Part shown: positions 1 through 8,094 of the stretch, in pieces
How positions within the stretch are numbered: the first letter of the stretch is position 1
How the letters are laid out: the number at the start of each line of letters is the position of its first letter
From: Hydrogenimonas urashimensis
GTDB lineage: Bacteria; Campylobacterota; Campylobacteria; Campylobacterales; Hydrogenimonadaceae
NCBI RefSeq assembly: GCF_016593255.1
Contig: NZ_AP023212.1
Location: forward strand, 62,001-126,000
DNA: 64,000 nt
Reading direction: 5' to 3'
The notes under the pieces: generated by a model
What the model was told of the DNA's origin: nothing
Seen by the model: only the letters and a program-made list of their open reading frames with translations
Databases searched by the model: none
Program-made: the position numbers and the translations under genes

Positions 1-23
1 TTCAATCCAACGAAGGAGAAGCA

Positions 24-341
24 ATGAGTCTGATGAAAGCACCGGAGAACACTCCGGTTTGGACCGATGAAAATCGATGCAAAGCATGCGACATCTGTGT
101 TGCCGTATGCCCTGCGGGCGTACTGGCCATGCGTTACGATCCCCACACCATTCTGGGACAGATGATTACCGTCGTCGAGCCCGATTCCTGCATCGGATGC
201 AACGAATGTGAACTCTCATGCCCCGATTTCGCTATTTTCGTAGCGGACAAGAAAGAGTACAAGTTCGCCAAACTGACCGAGCAGGCGAAAGAGCGCGCGA
301 AGAAGATCGCCGAAAACAACTATATGGTTCTCGGTGCCTAA
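24..341 (+). CDS. oorD: 2-oxoglutarate:acceptor oxidoreductase, delta (ferredoxin) subunit
   Basis: This 105-residue ferredoxin subunit passes electrons in the CoA- and ferredoxin-dependent interconversion of 2-oxoglutarate and succinyl-CoA. Two complete CxxCxxCxxxC clusters are visible (C19/C22/C25/C29 and C56/C59/C62/C66), enough for two [4Fe-4S] centres. A strong ribosome site (aaggag) lies 7 nt before the ATG. It is first in a tight oorD-A-B-C cluster, the usual order in Campylobacterota. In autotrophic members the enzyme runs in the reductive direction of the TCA cycle. That direction is inferred here, not shown by the sequence. Confidence 0.93.
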   Translation: MSLMKAPENTPVWTDENRCKACDICVAVCPAGVLAMRYDPHTILGQMITVVEPDSCIGCNECELSCPDFAIFVADKKEYKFAKLTEQAKERAKKIAENNYMVLGA

Positions 342-356
342 CAAAGGAGAAAAAAT

Positions 357-1496
357 ATGAGTGACAAAAGAGAATTGATATCTTCCGGTAACGAACTTTC
401 CGCCATTGCAGCGGTCGACGCCGGCTGTATGTTCTTCGCCGGATATCCTATTACCCCGTCGAGTGAAATCATGCATACGATTTCCGACCTCTTGCCGAAA
501 GTTGGCGGTGCGGCCATTCAGATGGAAGATGAAATCGGCGGAGTCTGTGCCGCTATCGGTGCGGGAATGAGCGGTGTCCGATCCCTGACGGCGACATCCG
601 GTCCCGGAATCTCCCTCAAAGCGGAGAACCTGGGCCTTGCACAGATGGCGGAAGTGCCGTTGGTGGTGGTCAACGTCATGCGTGGCGGTCCCTCCACCGG
701 TCTGCCGACCCGTGTTGCCCAGGGCGATGTCGCGCAGGCGAAAAATCCGAGCCACGGCGACTACAAATCGATCACCCTCTGTGCCGGAACACTTGCTGAG
801 TGTTATACGGAAGTGGTGCGCGCCTTCAACCTGGCCGACCGCTTCATGCAGCCTGTAATCGTCTTGACCGACGAAACTCTGGGCCATATGCACGGCAAAG
901 CGATTCTTCCGAGCCTCGAAGAGGTCAAAGCCGGCATCAAGCCGCGCAAAACCTTCGACGGCCCGCCGGAAGAGTACAAGCCCTACGGTGTTGGCCAGGA
1001 TGAACCGGCGGTTCTCAATCCGATGTTCAAAGGCTACCGCTACCATTTTACCGGCCTTCATCACGATGCCGACGGATTCCCGACCGAAGAGATCGAAACC
1101 TGCCGCAAACTGATCGACCGTCTTTTCCGAAAGGTCGACGCTCATCGCGACGAACTGGAAAGCAACGAAGAGTACATGCTTGATGATGCCGATATCCTCT
1201 TCGTCGCTTACGGTTCCGCATCACTGGCGGCCAAAGAGGCGATTCTGGAACTTCGTGAGCAGGGTATCAAGGCAGGCCTTTTCCGACCGATCACTCTCTG
1301 GCCGAGCCCGGAGGAGCGACTCTATGAACTTGGACAGAAATTCGACAAAGTCCTCTCTATCGAGCTGAACCAGGGACAGTATCTGGAAGAGATCCAGCGG
1401 GCGATGGGACGCAAAGATATCCAGAAACTGACCAAAACCAACGGCCGACCATTCTCCCCGGCAGACATTATCAACAAAGTCAAGGAGGTATTCTAA
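357..1496 (+). CDS. oorA: 2-oxoglutarate:acceptor oxidoreductase, alpha subunit
   Basis: This 379-residue protein is the alpha subunit of the 2-oxoacid:ferredoxin oxidoreductase family, carrying the pyrimidine-binding domain that works with OorB's TPP domain. The N-terminal GYPITPSSEIMH stretch and the central ATSGPGISL segment are typical of KorA/OorA/PorA proteins. It starts 15 nt after oorD with an aaaggag site and ends 1 nt before the oorB start, so stoichiometric co-translation is likely. The subunit set and length favour 2-oxoglutarate over pyruvate as substrate. Specificity rests on family resemblance. Confidence 0.92.
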   Translation: MSDKRELISSGNELSAIAAVDAGCMFFAGYPITPSSEIMHTISDLLPKVGGAAIQMEDEIGGVCAAIGAGMSGVRSLTATSGPGISLKAENLGLAQMAEVPLVVVNVMRGGPSTGLPTRVAQGDVAQAKNPSHGDYKSITLCAGTLAECYTEVVRAFNLADRFMQPVIVLTDETLGHMHGKAILPSLEEVKAGIKPRKTFDGPPEEYKPYGVGQDEPAVLNPMFKGYRYHFTGLHHDADGFPTEEIETCRKLIDRLFRKVDAHRDELESNEEYMLDDADILFVAYGSASLAAKEAILELREQGIKAGLFRPITLWPSPEERLYELGQKFDKVLSIELNQGQYLEEIQRAMGRKDIQKLTKTNGRPFSPADIINKVKEVF

Positions 1497-1497
1497 T

Positions 1498-2364
1498 ATG
1501 GCTTTCAATTACGATGAATATTTGCGTGTCAACAAGATGCCAACCCTCTGGTGCTGGGGATGCGGTGACGGCGTGATCCTGAAAGCGTTCATACGCGCCA
1601 TGGACAAACTGGGCATCAACAAAGACGATATGTGTGTCGTTTCGGGAATCGGTTGTTCCGGGCGCTTCTCCTCCTATATCGACGTCAATACGGTCCATAC
1701 CACCCACGGCCGAACCGTAGCCTACGCTACGGGAATCAAACTGGCCAACCCTGACAAGCATGTCGTCTGTGTCGCCGGTGACGGCGATGCGCTGGCGATC
1801 GGCGGTAACCACACCATTCACGGCTGCCGACGAAACATCGATATAACAATGATCCTTATCAACAACTTCATCTACGGCCTGACCAACTCCCAGACCTCTC
1901 CGACCACGCCCCAGGGCATGTGGACGGTGACAATGAAAAAAGGCAATATCGATCCGACATTTGATGCCTGCAAACTGGCCGAAGCATCCGGTGCCTCCTT
2001 CGTCGCCCGCGAAAAGGTGAGCGAGCCGAGAAAGCTGGAAAAAGTTTTCGTCGAAGCGCTGAAGCACAAAGGATTCTCCTTCGTCGATGTCTTCTCCAAC
2101 TGCCACATCAACCTGGGTCGAAAAAACAAGATGCAGTCGGCGATGGAAAACCTCGACTGGATTGACTCTATCACGATGTCCAAAAAGAAGTGGGAAAAAC
2201 TTCCGGACGAAGAGAAGAACAGTTATTTCCCGACCGGTATTCTGAAACAGGATACCGAAGTCGAAGAGTACACGAACCTCTATGGCAAATTGAAAGAGGT
2301 CTATCAGGGCAAACGTGGGCCTTTGACGCCGGAAGATTTTAAAAAATCGAGCAGTGAAGGATAA
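1498..2364 (+). CDS. oorB: 2-oxoglutarate:acceptor oxidoreductase, beta (TPP-binding) subunit
   Basis: This 288-residue beta subunit holds the thiamine diphosphate site and, in the family, a [4Fe-4S] cluster. The TPP motif is seen as GDGDALAIGG followed about 20 residues later by the ILINNFIYGLT segment. Cysteines in LWCWGCGDG (N-terminus) and GIGCSGR fit the cluster ligands. Aaggaggta lies just upstream, overlapping the end of oorA. The gene is 3 nt from oorC. Together with oorA it forms the catalytic core for 2-oxoglutarate/succinyl-CoA chemistry in the cytoplasm. Confidence 0.93.
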   Translation: MAFNYDEYLRVNKMPTLWCWGCGDGVILKAFIRAMDKLGINKDDMCVVSGIGCSGRFSSYIDVNTVHTTHGRTVAYATGIKLANPDKHVVCVAGDGDALAIGGNHTIHGCRRNIDITMILINNFIYGLTNSQTSPTTPQGMWTVTMKKGNIDPTFDACKLAEASGASFVAREKVSEPRKLEKVFVEALKHKGFSFVDVFSNCHINLGRKNKMQSAMENLDWIDSITMSKKKWEKLPDEEKNSYFPTGILKQDTEVEEYTNLYGKLKEVYQGKRGPLTPEDFKKSSSEG

Positions 2365-2367
2365 GCG

Positions 2368-2940
2368 ATGAGTAGAATTGTCATGCGATTTACCGGAGTC
2401 GGCGGACAGGGTGTCCTGCTGGCCGGCGAGATTTTCGCCGCGGCGAAAATCAAAATGGGCGGCTACGGTGTCAAAACCGCAACCTATACTTCCCAGGTGC
2501 GCGGCGGTCCGACCGTCGTTGATATCCAGCTCGACGACAAAGAGATCTGGTACCCTTATGCCATTGACGGGCAGATCGACTTCATGCTCTCTGTCGCCGA
2601 CAAAAGTTTCCAACTCTTTAAAAACGGGGTGCGCGAAGGCGGAACCATCGTGATCGATCCCAACCTGGTCTATCCGAAGGACGAGGATTACGCCAAGTGG
2701 AATATCTACGAAATTCCGATCATCACGATCGCCAAGGAAGAGGTCGGTAACGTCATTACCCAAAGTGTCGTCGCCCTGGCCATTGCCAACACCTTTACGA
2801 AGGCACTTCCGGAAGAGGCTTTGATCGAAACGATGCTCAGCAAAGTTCCGAAGAAAGTTCATGAAGCGAATCTCAAAGCGTATGAGCTTGGCAAGAAGTA
2901 TGCCGAAGAGGCCATTGCCAAAGGTCCTGTGAAAAAGTAA
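2368..2940 (+). CDS. oorC: 2-oxoglutarate:acceptor oxidoreductase, gamma subunit
   Basis: This 190-residue gamma subunit of the 2-oxoacid:acceptor oxidoreductase family has the characteristic N-terminal FTGVGGQGVLLAGEI motif and the QVRGGPTVVDIQ segment of PorC/KorC proteins. The family contributes to CoA handling and complex assembly. It is the last gene of the oorDABC operon, and a strong GC-rich hairpin follows at 2957-2978. The start ATG comes after AGTGAAGGATAAGCG, giving a modest AAGGA ribosome site overlapping the oorB stop. Confidence 0.92.
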   Translation: MSRIVMRFTGVGGQGVLLAGEIFAAAKIKMGGYGVKTATYTSQVRGGPTVVDIQLDDKEIWYPYAIDGQIDFMLSVADKSFQLFKNGVREGGTIVIDPNLVYPKDEDYAKWNIYEIPIITIAKEEVGNVITQSVVALAIANTFTKALPEEALIETMLSKVPKKVHEANLKAYELGKKYAEEAIAKGPVKK

Positions 2941-2956
2941 CATTTGGCCGAAGTTC

Positions 2957-2978
2957 TGCAGCGCCTTTGGGCGCTGCA
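2957..2978 (+). terminator. GC-rich hairpin after oorC
   Basis: A perfect 9-bp inverted repeat (TGCAGCGCC / GGCGCTGCA) closes a 4-nt TTTG loop 16 nt after the oorC stop. The nearest long T tract is about 16 nt further on (2996-3005), so it is not a textbook intrinsic terminator. It may act as a transcript-end stabiliser with termination in the T tract. Confidence 0.55.
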
Positions 2979-3030
2979 ATCTGAATAATCTTCTCTATTT
3001 TTTTTACCTCAAAAACCACTGCCTCCTTTT

Positions 3031-3039
3031 TGTTATAAT
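3031..3039 (+). promoter_or_regulatory. Extended -10 promoter for the molybdopterin oxidoreductase
   Basis: TGTTATAAT is a perfect extended -10 (TGnTATAAT) 38 nt before the ATG at 3078. The upstream DNA is T/A-rich without a good -35, as is usual for sigma-70 promoters in this phylum. TTGGAG just before the ATG is the ribosome site. Confidence 0.6.
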
Positions 3040-3077
3040 CACTCCAAATCACGAACCTTTAACGTCTTGGAGTCTCA

Positions 3078-4874
3078 ATGATACGAACCGCCTGTCCTCT
3101 GGACTGTTACGACGCCTGCGCCATCACCTGCGACCCGGCTCATCCCAACAAGCCGATCGCCACAGAAGCCCATCCCATGGCAAACGGGGCGCTCTGCGCC
3201 ATGCTCAACCGCTACATGCACGAAACGCCACGTATCGAAAGAGCGAGAGTGGATGGCAAGGAGGTGTCGATGGAAGAGGCTCTCGATGCCATCGCGGAAT
3301 CACTGAAAGCGCCAAATCCGCTGCTTTGGCGCGGTTCGGGAAACCTGGGTGTCATGCAAAATGTCACCAACCTGTTGATGAGCGGACTGGGCGGGACGCT
3401 GACTCACGGAAGCCTCTGCGACGCGGCGGGCCAGGCGGGCATTGAAGCGGGACGGGGACTGAATCGTATTTTGCCCCCCGAGCAGATCGCCAAAGCCGAC
3501 GTGGTGGTTGTCTGGGGACGCAACCTGACAGTGACCAACGCTCATCTGATGCCCTTCATCGAAGGGAAAAAACTGGTTGTCATCGACCCGGTAAAAACCC
3601 CCATCGCCAAAAGGGCAGATCTGCATATCCAGCTCAAACCCCGTACCGACTTCTACCTGGCCATTATGCTCTCGCGCTTCAATATCATGGAAGATGCCCA
3701 GAACGACGAATGGCTGGAGTCGATGGAGATGGATATCGACGACTTCTACGATTTCACCCGGAGCTTTCGCATCAAAGCTATATTGGAGTATATGGGACTG
3801 AGCCTCGATCAGATGGGAGATCTTTTGCTGATGCTCCAGCAACCGAGAGTGGTCTATCTGGTGGGAAACGGTGTACAGAAATATACCATCGGCCACTATG
3901 TGCTTCAGGCCATCGACTCCCTGGCGGCGACGATGGGGCATTTTGGCAAAGAGGGGTGCGGTGTCAGTTTTCTTGGCAACAGCCGTCTGGGATTTGATGA
4001 CCCTTTCAGGGTCAAAACCGATACGGTCTCCATCGTCACGACCCCGTTCGAAGCGTTTGAGACCGTGCTTGTGCAGGGAGGCAACCCCGCTGCTTCCATG
4101 CCCAACTCCCGACGAGTCGTCGAATCCTTGAAGAAGGTCGAAAACCTTATCTATTTCGGCCTTTACGAAAATGAAACAAGCGAACTGGCGCGCATCGTTC
4201 TGCCGGCCAAAACTTTTCTGGAAAAGGAGGATATACGCCTCAGTTACGGCCATCAGTATGTGATGCGGATGAACAAAGTGATCGACAGCGACATCGGTAT
4301 CAGCGAGTACGATTTCACCAAAAAGATGTTCGAAAAGCTGGGGCTGGAGGGACTGGAGCCAGAAACGGTCTACCTCGACCGGTGGCTCGGCCAGTGTGAG
4401 AAGGAGGGGGAAGCCCACATCGCTCCGGGTTATGAAGAGATTCCCTACGCCGAAGGGTTTGGAGACGAGGGTGACGAACCTTTCGAATATATCGATGACT
4501 TCGACGACGATTTCGAGGATATCAAACCTCTTAGAAAATTCAGAAAAAAAGGGCTCAAAGAGGAGAAGGACATCTATCGGCTTCTGACTCCCAAATCTCC
4601 CCACTCCCTCAATACCCAGTTCAGACGGGACGACAGGGTGTACCTCCATCCTTCACTCGGATACAAAGACGAAGAGAACGTCATCGTATTTTCCGAAATC
4701 GGCGAGCATCCGTTCAGAGTCAAAACGACGGAGAAAGTACGCCCCGACTGTGTACTCATTCACGCCGGGACCTACGGCGTCAATTACCTCACGCCGGATA
4801 TCGAAAGCGAGGAGGGAGACAACGCCTGTTTTCAGGAGGTCAAAGTGAAAATCCGCCGAGAGGGCGAAGAATAA
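3078..4874 (+). CDS. Molybdopterin-dependent oxidoreductase, single-gene
   Basis: This 598-residue protein belongs to the bis-MGD (DMSO reductase/formate dehydrogenase) superfamily. N-terminal cysteines C6, C10, C14 and C40 fit a [4Fe-4S] site. GSLCDAAGQAG (C114) occupies the position of the Mo-ligating Cys/Sec in formate dehydrogenases and nitrate reductases. The C-terminal 100 residues resemble the molydopterin dinucleotide-binding domain. There is no Tat signal and no neighbouring iron-sulfur or membrane-anchor subunit, which suggests a cytoplasmic enzyme with an unidentified partner. A very acidic linker (about residues 455-485) precedes the C-terminal domain. Substrate unknown; a formate- or CO2-related role beside oor would be speculation. 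Confidence 0.8.
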   Translation: MIRTACPLDCYDACAITCDPAHPNKPIATEAHPMANGALCAMLNRYMHETPRIERARVDGKEVSMEEALDAIAESLKAPNPLLWRGSGNLGVMQNVTNLLMSGLGGTLTHGSLCDAAGQAGIEAGRGLNRILPPEQIAKADVVVVWGRNLTVTNAHLMPFIEGKKLVVIDPVKTPIAKRADLHIQLKPRTDFYLAIMLSRFNIMEDAQNDEWLESMEMDIDDFYDFTRSFRIKAILEYMGLSLDQMGDLLLMLQQPRVVYLVGNGVQKYTIGHYVLQAIDSLAATMGHFGKEGCGVSFLGNSRLGFDDPFRVKTDTVSIVTTPFEAFETVLVQGGNPAASMPNSRRVVESLKKVENLIYFGLYENETSELARIVLPAKTFLEKEDIRLSYGHQYVMRMNKVIDSDIGISEYDFTKKMFEKLGLEGLEPETVYLDRWLGQCEKEGEAHIAPGYEEIPYAEGFGDEGDEPFEYIDDFDDDFEDIKPLRKFRKKGLKEEKDIYRLLTPKSPHSLNTQFRRDDRVYLHPSLGYKDEENVIVFSEIGEHPFRVKTTEKVRPDCVLIHAGTYGVNYLTPDIESEEGDNACFQEVKVKIRREGEE

Positions 4875-4913
4875 GGGCACCTCCAACAATCCATGATTAA
4901 GAAAAATTTAAAA

Positions 4914-4926
4914 AATATGCTATAAT
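4914..4926 (+). promoter_or_regulatory. rnpB promoter
   Basis: TATAAT (4921-4926) lies 6 nt before the predicted 5' end of RNase P RNA, preceded by an AT-rich tract (aaaaatttaaaaaatatg). Spacing agrees with transcription starting at about 4933. Confidence 0.65.
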
Positions 4927-4932
4927 TCCATC

Positions 4933-5359
<427 letters not shown>

Positions 5360-5463
5360 AATAATCCCTCTTCTACACTTTAATCAATAAAATCAATAAT
5401 ATAAACTGATTTTAATTTGTTATTCTTTATACTGCTTTCATCTTGCATCCAAGGAATCTACAG

Positions 5464-6213
5464 ATGAAAAAAGGCGTTTCTTTTCTTTTTGCCACGGCAA
5501 TTGTCTCTTCCGTTGTCATGGCGGATCATCATGCTATCCACTGGGGCTACAGCGGCCACGGCGGGCCGGAACAGTGGGGACAGCTCTCTGACGATTACAA
5601 AATGTGCATGATCGGTAAAAACCAGTCTCCCATCGACATCCGAACCGATACTGCCTACAAAACCGAACTGCCGGCGATCCGGTTCGATTACCACACTGCG
5701 ACCGAAGATGTGGTGGACAACGGCCATACCGAGCAGGTCGACATCGAGGCCGGCAGCGGCATCACGATCGACGGCATCACATTCGAGTTGAAGCAGTTTC
5801 ACTTCCATACACCCAGCGAAAACCGCATCGACGGAAGATCCTTCCCGCTGGAGGCTCACTTCGTCCATGCCGATGCACACGGCAACCTGGCGGTCGTGGC
5901 GGTGATGTTCCAATACGGCAAAGCCAATCCGATTCTGGCCAAAATCTGGAGCAAAATGCCCAAACATGCGGGCAGAAAACACCATTTGAGTATGACGGCA
6001 GACGATGTCAAACATCTGCTTCCCAAAAACAGAGCCTACTACCGTTTCAACGGCTCTTTGACCACGCCGCCCTGCTCCGAGGGGGTCCGTTGGCTTATTC
6101 TCAAGCATCCGGTTACTGTCTCCAAAGCCCAGGTCCGGGAGTTCGCCAACATCATGGGAGATGCCAACAACCGTCCCGTTCAACCTCTCAATGCTCGTAT
6201 TATTCTGAAGTAG
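5464..6213 (+). CDS. Alpha-class carbonic anhydrase, periplasmic
   Basis: This 249-residue enzyme interconverts CO2 and bicarbonate. The start is the ATG at 5464, preceded by AAGGAATC and followed by a typical signal peptide ending near VMADHH; an upstream in-frame TTG lacks a ribosome site. Zinc ligands are visible as the two histidines of QFHFHTPSE and the third in LEAHFVH. The C-terminal NGSLTTPPCSEGVRW block is the alpha-CA signature. Export implies CO2/bicarbonate supply or pH control in the periplasm, fitting a carbon-fixing lifestyle. A small Cys4 protein follows 3 nt downstream. Confidence 0.93.
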   Translation: MKKGVSFLFATAIVSSVVMADHHAIHWGYSGHGGPEQWGQLSDDYKMCMIGKNQSPIDIRTDTAYKTELPAIRFDYHTATEDVVDNGHTEQVDIEAGSGITIDGITFELKQFHFHTPSENRIDGRSFPLEAHFVHADAHGNLAVVAVMFQYGKANPILAKIWSKMPKHAGRKHHLSMTADDVKHLLPKNRAYYRFNGSLTTPPCSEGVRWLILKHPVTVSKAQVREFANIMGDANNRPVQPLNARIILK

Positions 6214-6216
6214 GCG

Positions 6217-6453
6217 ATGTACGACCCTTTCGATATTCCTACACGCAAAACGACGCGGCGGAAACCCTTCCGCCCCCGGTGTAAATCCTGTCGCACCAAC
6301 AAATACATCGTTCCCGTCGTTTACAGTGTCGAGGTCACCAAAGAGCTTCTGAAAAAAGAGAAGAAAGGCGAACTGAAGATAGGTGGCAATGCCAGAAGCG
6401 TCGATGCGCCCAACTGGTACTGCATGCGTTGCGGGGGGAGCTTTCTGCGCTAA
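6217..6453 (+). CDS. Small Cys4 (zinc-ribbon-like) protein
   Basis: This 78-residue basic protein of unknown function has two CxxC pairs, RCKSC near residue 22 and CMRC near residue 71, arranged like a split zinc ribbon. It begins 3 nt after the carbonic anhydrase stop and probably shares its transcript. It is cytoplasmic by prediction: no signal peptide or membrane segment. I do not recognise the family, and co-transcription does not prove a shared function. Confidence 0.65.
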   Translation: MYDPFDIPTRKTTRRKPFRPRCKSCRTNKYIVPVVYSVEVTKELLKKEKKGELKIGGNARSVDAPNWYCMRCGGSFLR

Positions 6454-6460
6454 GTCGTAA

Positions 6461-6517
6461 GTCGTTTGTCGTTGGGGTGCTGATAGCGGTTTTTATAAAT
6501 TACCAACGACCAACGAC
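6461..6517. terminator. Long imperfect hairpin between convergent genes
   Basis: GTCGTTTGTCGTTGG (6461-6475) pairs with CCAACGACCAACGAC (6503-6517) across a 27-nt spacer, with one mismatch in 15 bp. The arms are themselves built from repeats of GTCGT/ACGAC. T/A-rich DNA flanks the right arm. Lying between two convergent genes, it probably serves as a bidirectional transcript end. Confidence 0.5.
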
Positions 6518-6528
6518 CACTCACCTTT

Positions 6529-8094
6529 TTATAGAAATTCTTTACGCAGCGCCTCTTTGTCGATGCTTCGACTGTGGAGTGATTTTCTCGGCATGTTGGG
6601 ATTGAAAACGATCTGAGCCGGCAGCATATAGTTGGGGAGATGTTTTTTCAGTTCGAAAAGGATCTCGTTTTTCGGCAGCTCTCTTTTGCCCCCGTAGACC
6701 ATGACGATCTCCTCCTCGATTTCCTCGTTTGGTATCGAAAAAACGACGCATTCGGTGATTTCGGGTATGTTCGCATAGACGACACTTTCGATCTCGTAGG
6801 GGCTGACACGGTAGCCCTGGGTCTTGATCATATCGTCCTTGCGGCAGACGAAATAGATGTATCCCTCTTCGTCTGCGTAGACATAGTCCCCGCTGGCCAC
6901 GACGATTTCGTCGGTAAGCCGGCCTTCGGGTTCGAGGACCTTGTCGAGTATTCTGATACTTTTGAAACGTTTTTCGGTCTCTTCGGGTGCGTTCCAGTAC
7001 CCCTTGTAGATACAGGCCCCGCGATGGATCAGTTCGCCGACTTCGCGGGGCTTGCACGCCTCTCCCTGATCGTTGATGATGTAGAGTTCCACGTCGGGCA
7101 CCGCCTTGCCGATGGAGTTGGGGCGTATATGGATCTGTGCCGGATCGAGGTAGGCGGAACGAAACGCCTCGCTCAGGCCGTGCATCGAGTAGAACCTGGC
7201 ATCGGGGAAGTGGGTCGTGATGTTTTTGATCATGAGCGGAGTGATGTTGCCGCCCGATGAAGTGATGGTTCGCAGTTTTTTAAAATGCTCGGGCTTCGGA
7301 ATGCGGTGGGGGTCTTCGTCGAACATCTGGGTGATGTGGATAGGCATCAGCGGCAGGATTGTCACGCCGTCGTCGATGAGATGGGTGAAAAAATCGCTCG
7401 GAAGGACAAATTTGTGAATCGCGAGTGTCGCCCGATTGAAAAGCGCCGTGAATATCTGATTCAGACCGTAGTCCAGGTTGAAAGAGAGGATGCCGCTGAT
7501 GACATCGTCGGCACGGATATCCAGATACTTCGATACGATGGCGGCTCCGTCGAAAAAGGCACGGTGGTTGATGACGATTCCCTTGGGATTGCCCGTCGAA
7601 CTGAAAGTGTAGGTGATGGCGGCGTTGTCGTGTCCCTTGATCTCGCAGCTGTGCTCGCCCGTGTAGCATTTGTAGATCTCTTCGAAAGAGACATCGCTGG
7701 CATCTGTGGGAGTGTAGGAGACAATCTTTCCCGAAAAACCGGTCGCTTTGACGGTTTCGATTTTTTGGGTATCGGTAATGATGCACACAATACCGCAATC
7801 CTCGATGATATGTTTGACCTGTTCCGGTTTGAGCAGCCGGGTAATCGGCACGAAGATATGTTCAGTGGACATGATAGCCAAAATAGCGATTGCCTGGTCG
7901 CAGCTCTTGTTGGAGTAGATGCCGATACGGCTACCTCTGGGCAGCGACAGGGTCGTAAGATAGTGTGCCACCTGGTTGACACGTTCCAGAAGCTGGGCAT
8001 AGGTATAGTGCTCGCTTCCCAGCGTGATGGCTGTTTTTTCGGGATGGTAGCGGGCGGCGTTTTCGAGCAGTTCGCGAACGGTATTGACGGTCAT
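6529..8094 (-). CDS. AMP-forming acyl/aminoacyl ligase of the glutamate mutase operon
   Basis: This 521-residue adenylating enzyme belongs to the ANL superfamily. The P-loop A3 motif is TFSSTGNPKG (residues 163-172), the hinge region is GYRVSPYEIESVV, and FNLDYGLNQIF (D208 within it) sits where amino-acid-activating members place a substrate-binding acid. At the extreme C-terminus the usual GK-IDRxAL catalytic-lysine motif reads RS-IDKEAL, so the A10 lysine appears replaced by serine (about S510). It is the last gene of glmS-glmE-glmL-ligase, overlapping glmL by ATGA. By analogy with natural-product loci, it may activate 3-methylaspartate. No carrier protein is nearby, so that is inference. 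Confidence 0.8.
   Translation of the reverse strand: MTVNTVRELLENAARYHPEKTAITLGSEHYTYAQLLERVNQVAHYLTTLSLPRGSRIGIYSNKSCDQAIAILAIMSTEHIFVPITRLLKPEQVKHIIEDCGIVCIITDTQKIETVKATGFSGKIVSYTPTDASDVSFEEIYKCYTGEHSCEIKGHDNAAITYTFSSTGNPKGIVINHRAFFDGAAIVSKYLDIRADDVISGILSFNLDYGLNQIFTALFNRATLAIHKFVLPSDFFTHLIDDGVTILPLMPIHITQMFDEDPHRIPKPEHFKKLRTITSSGGNITPLMIKNITTHFPDARFYSMHGLSEAFRSAYLDPAQIHIRPNSIGKAVPDVELYIINDQGEACKPREVGELIHRGACIYKGYWNAPEETEKRFKSIRILDKVLEPEGRLTDEIVVASGDYVYADEEGYIYFVCRKDDMIKTQGYRVSPYEIESVVYANIPEITECVVFSIPNEEIEEEIVMVYGGKRELPKNEILFELKKHLPNYMLPAQIVFNPNMPRKSLHSRSIDKEALRKEFL

Noticed and set aside
1480-2979. Long open frame opposite oorB-oorC and many similar long antisense frames (e.g. 33492-35114, 59070-60782)
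   Set aside because: These are mirror frames of well-supported genes, produced by codon bias. They have no start signals or recognisable domains.
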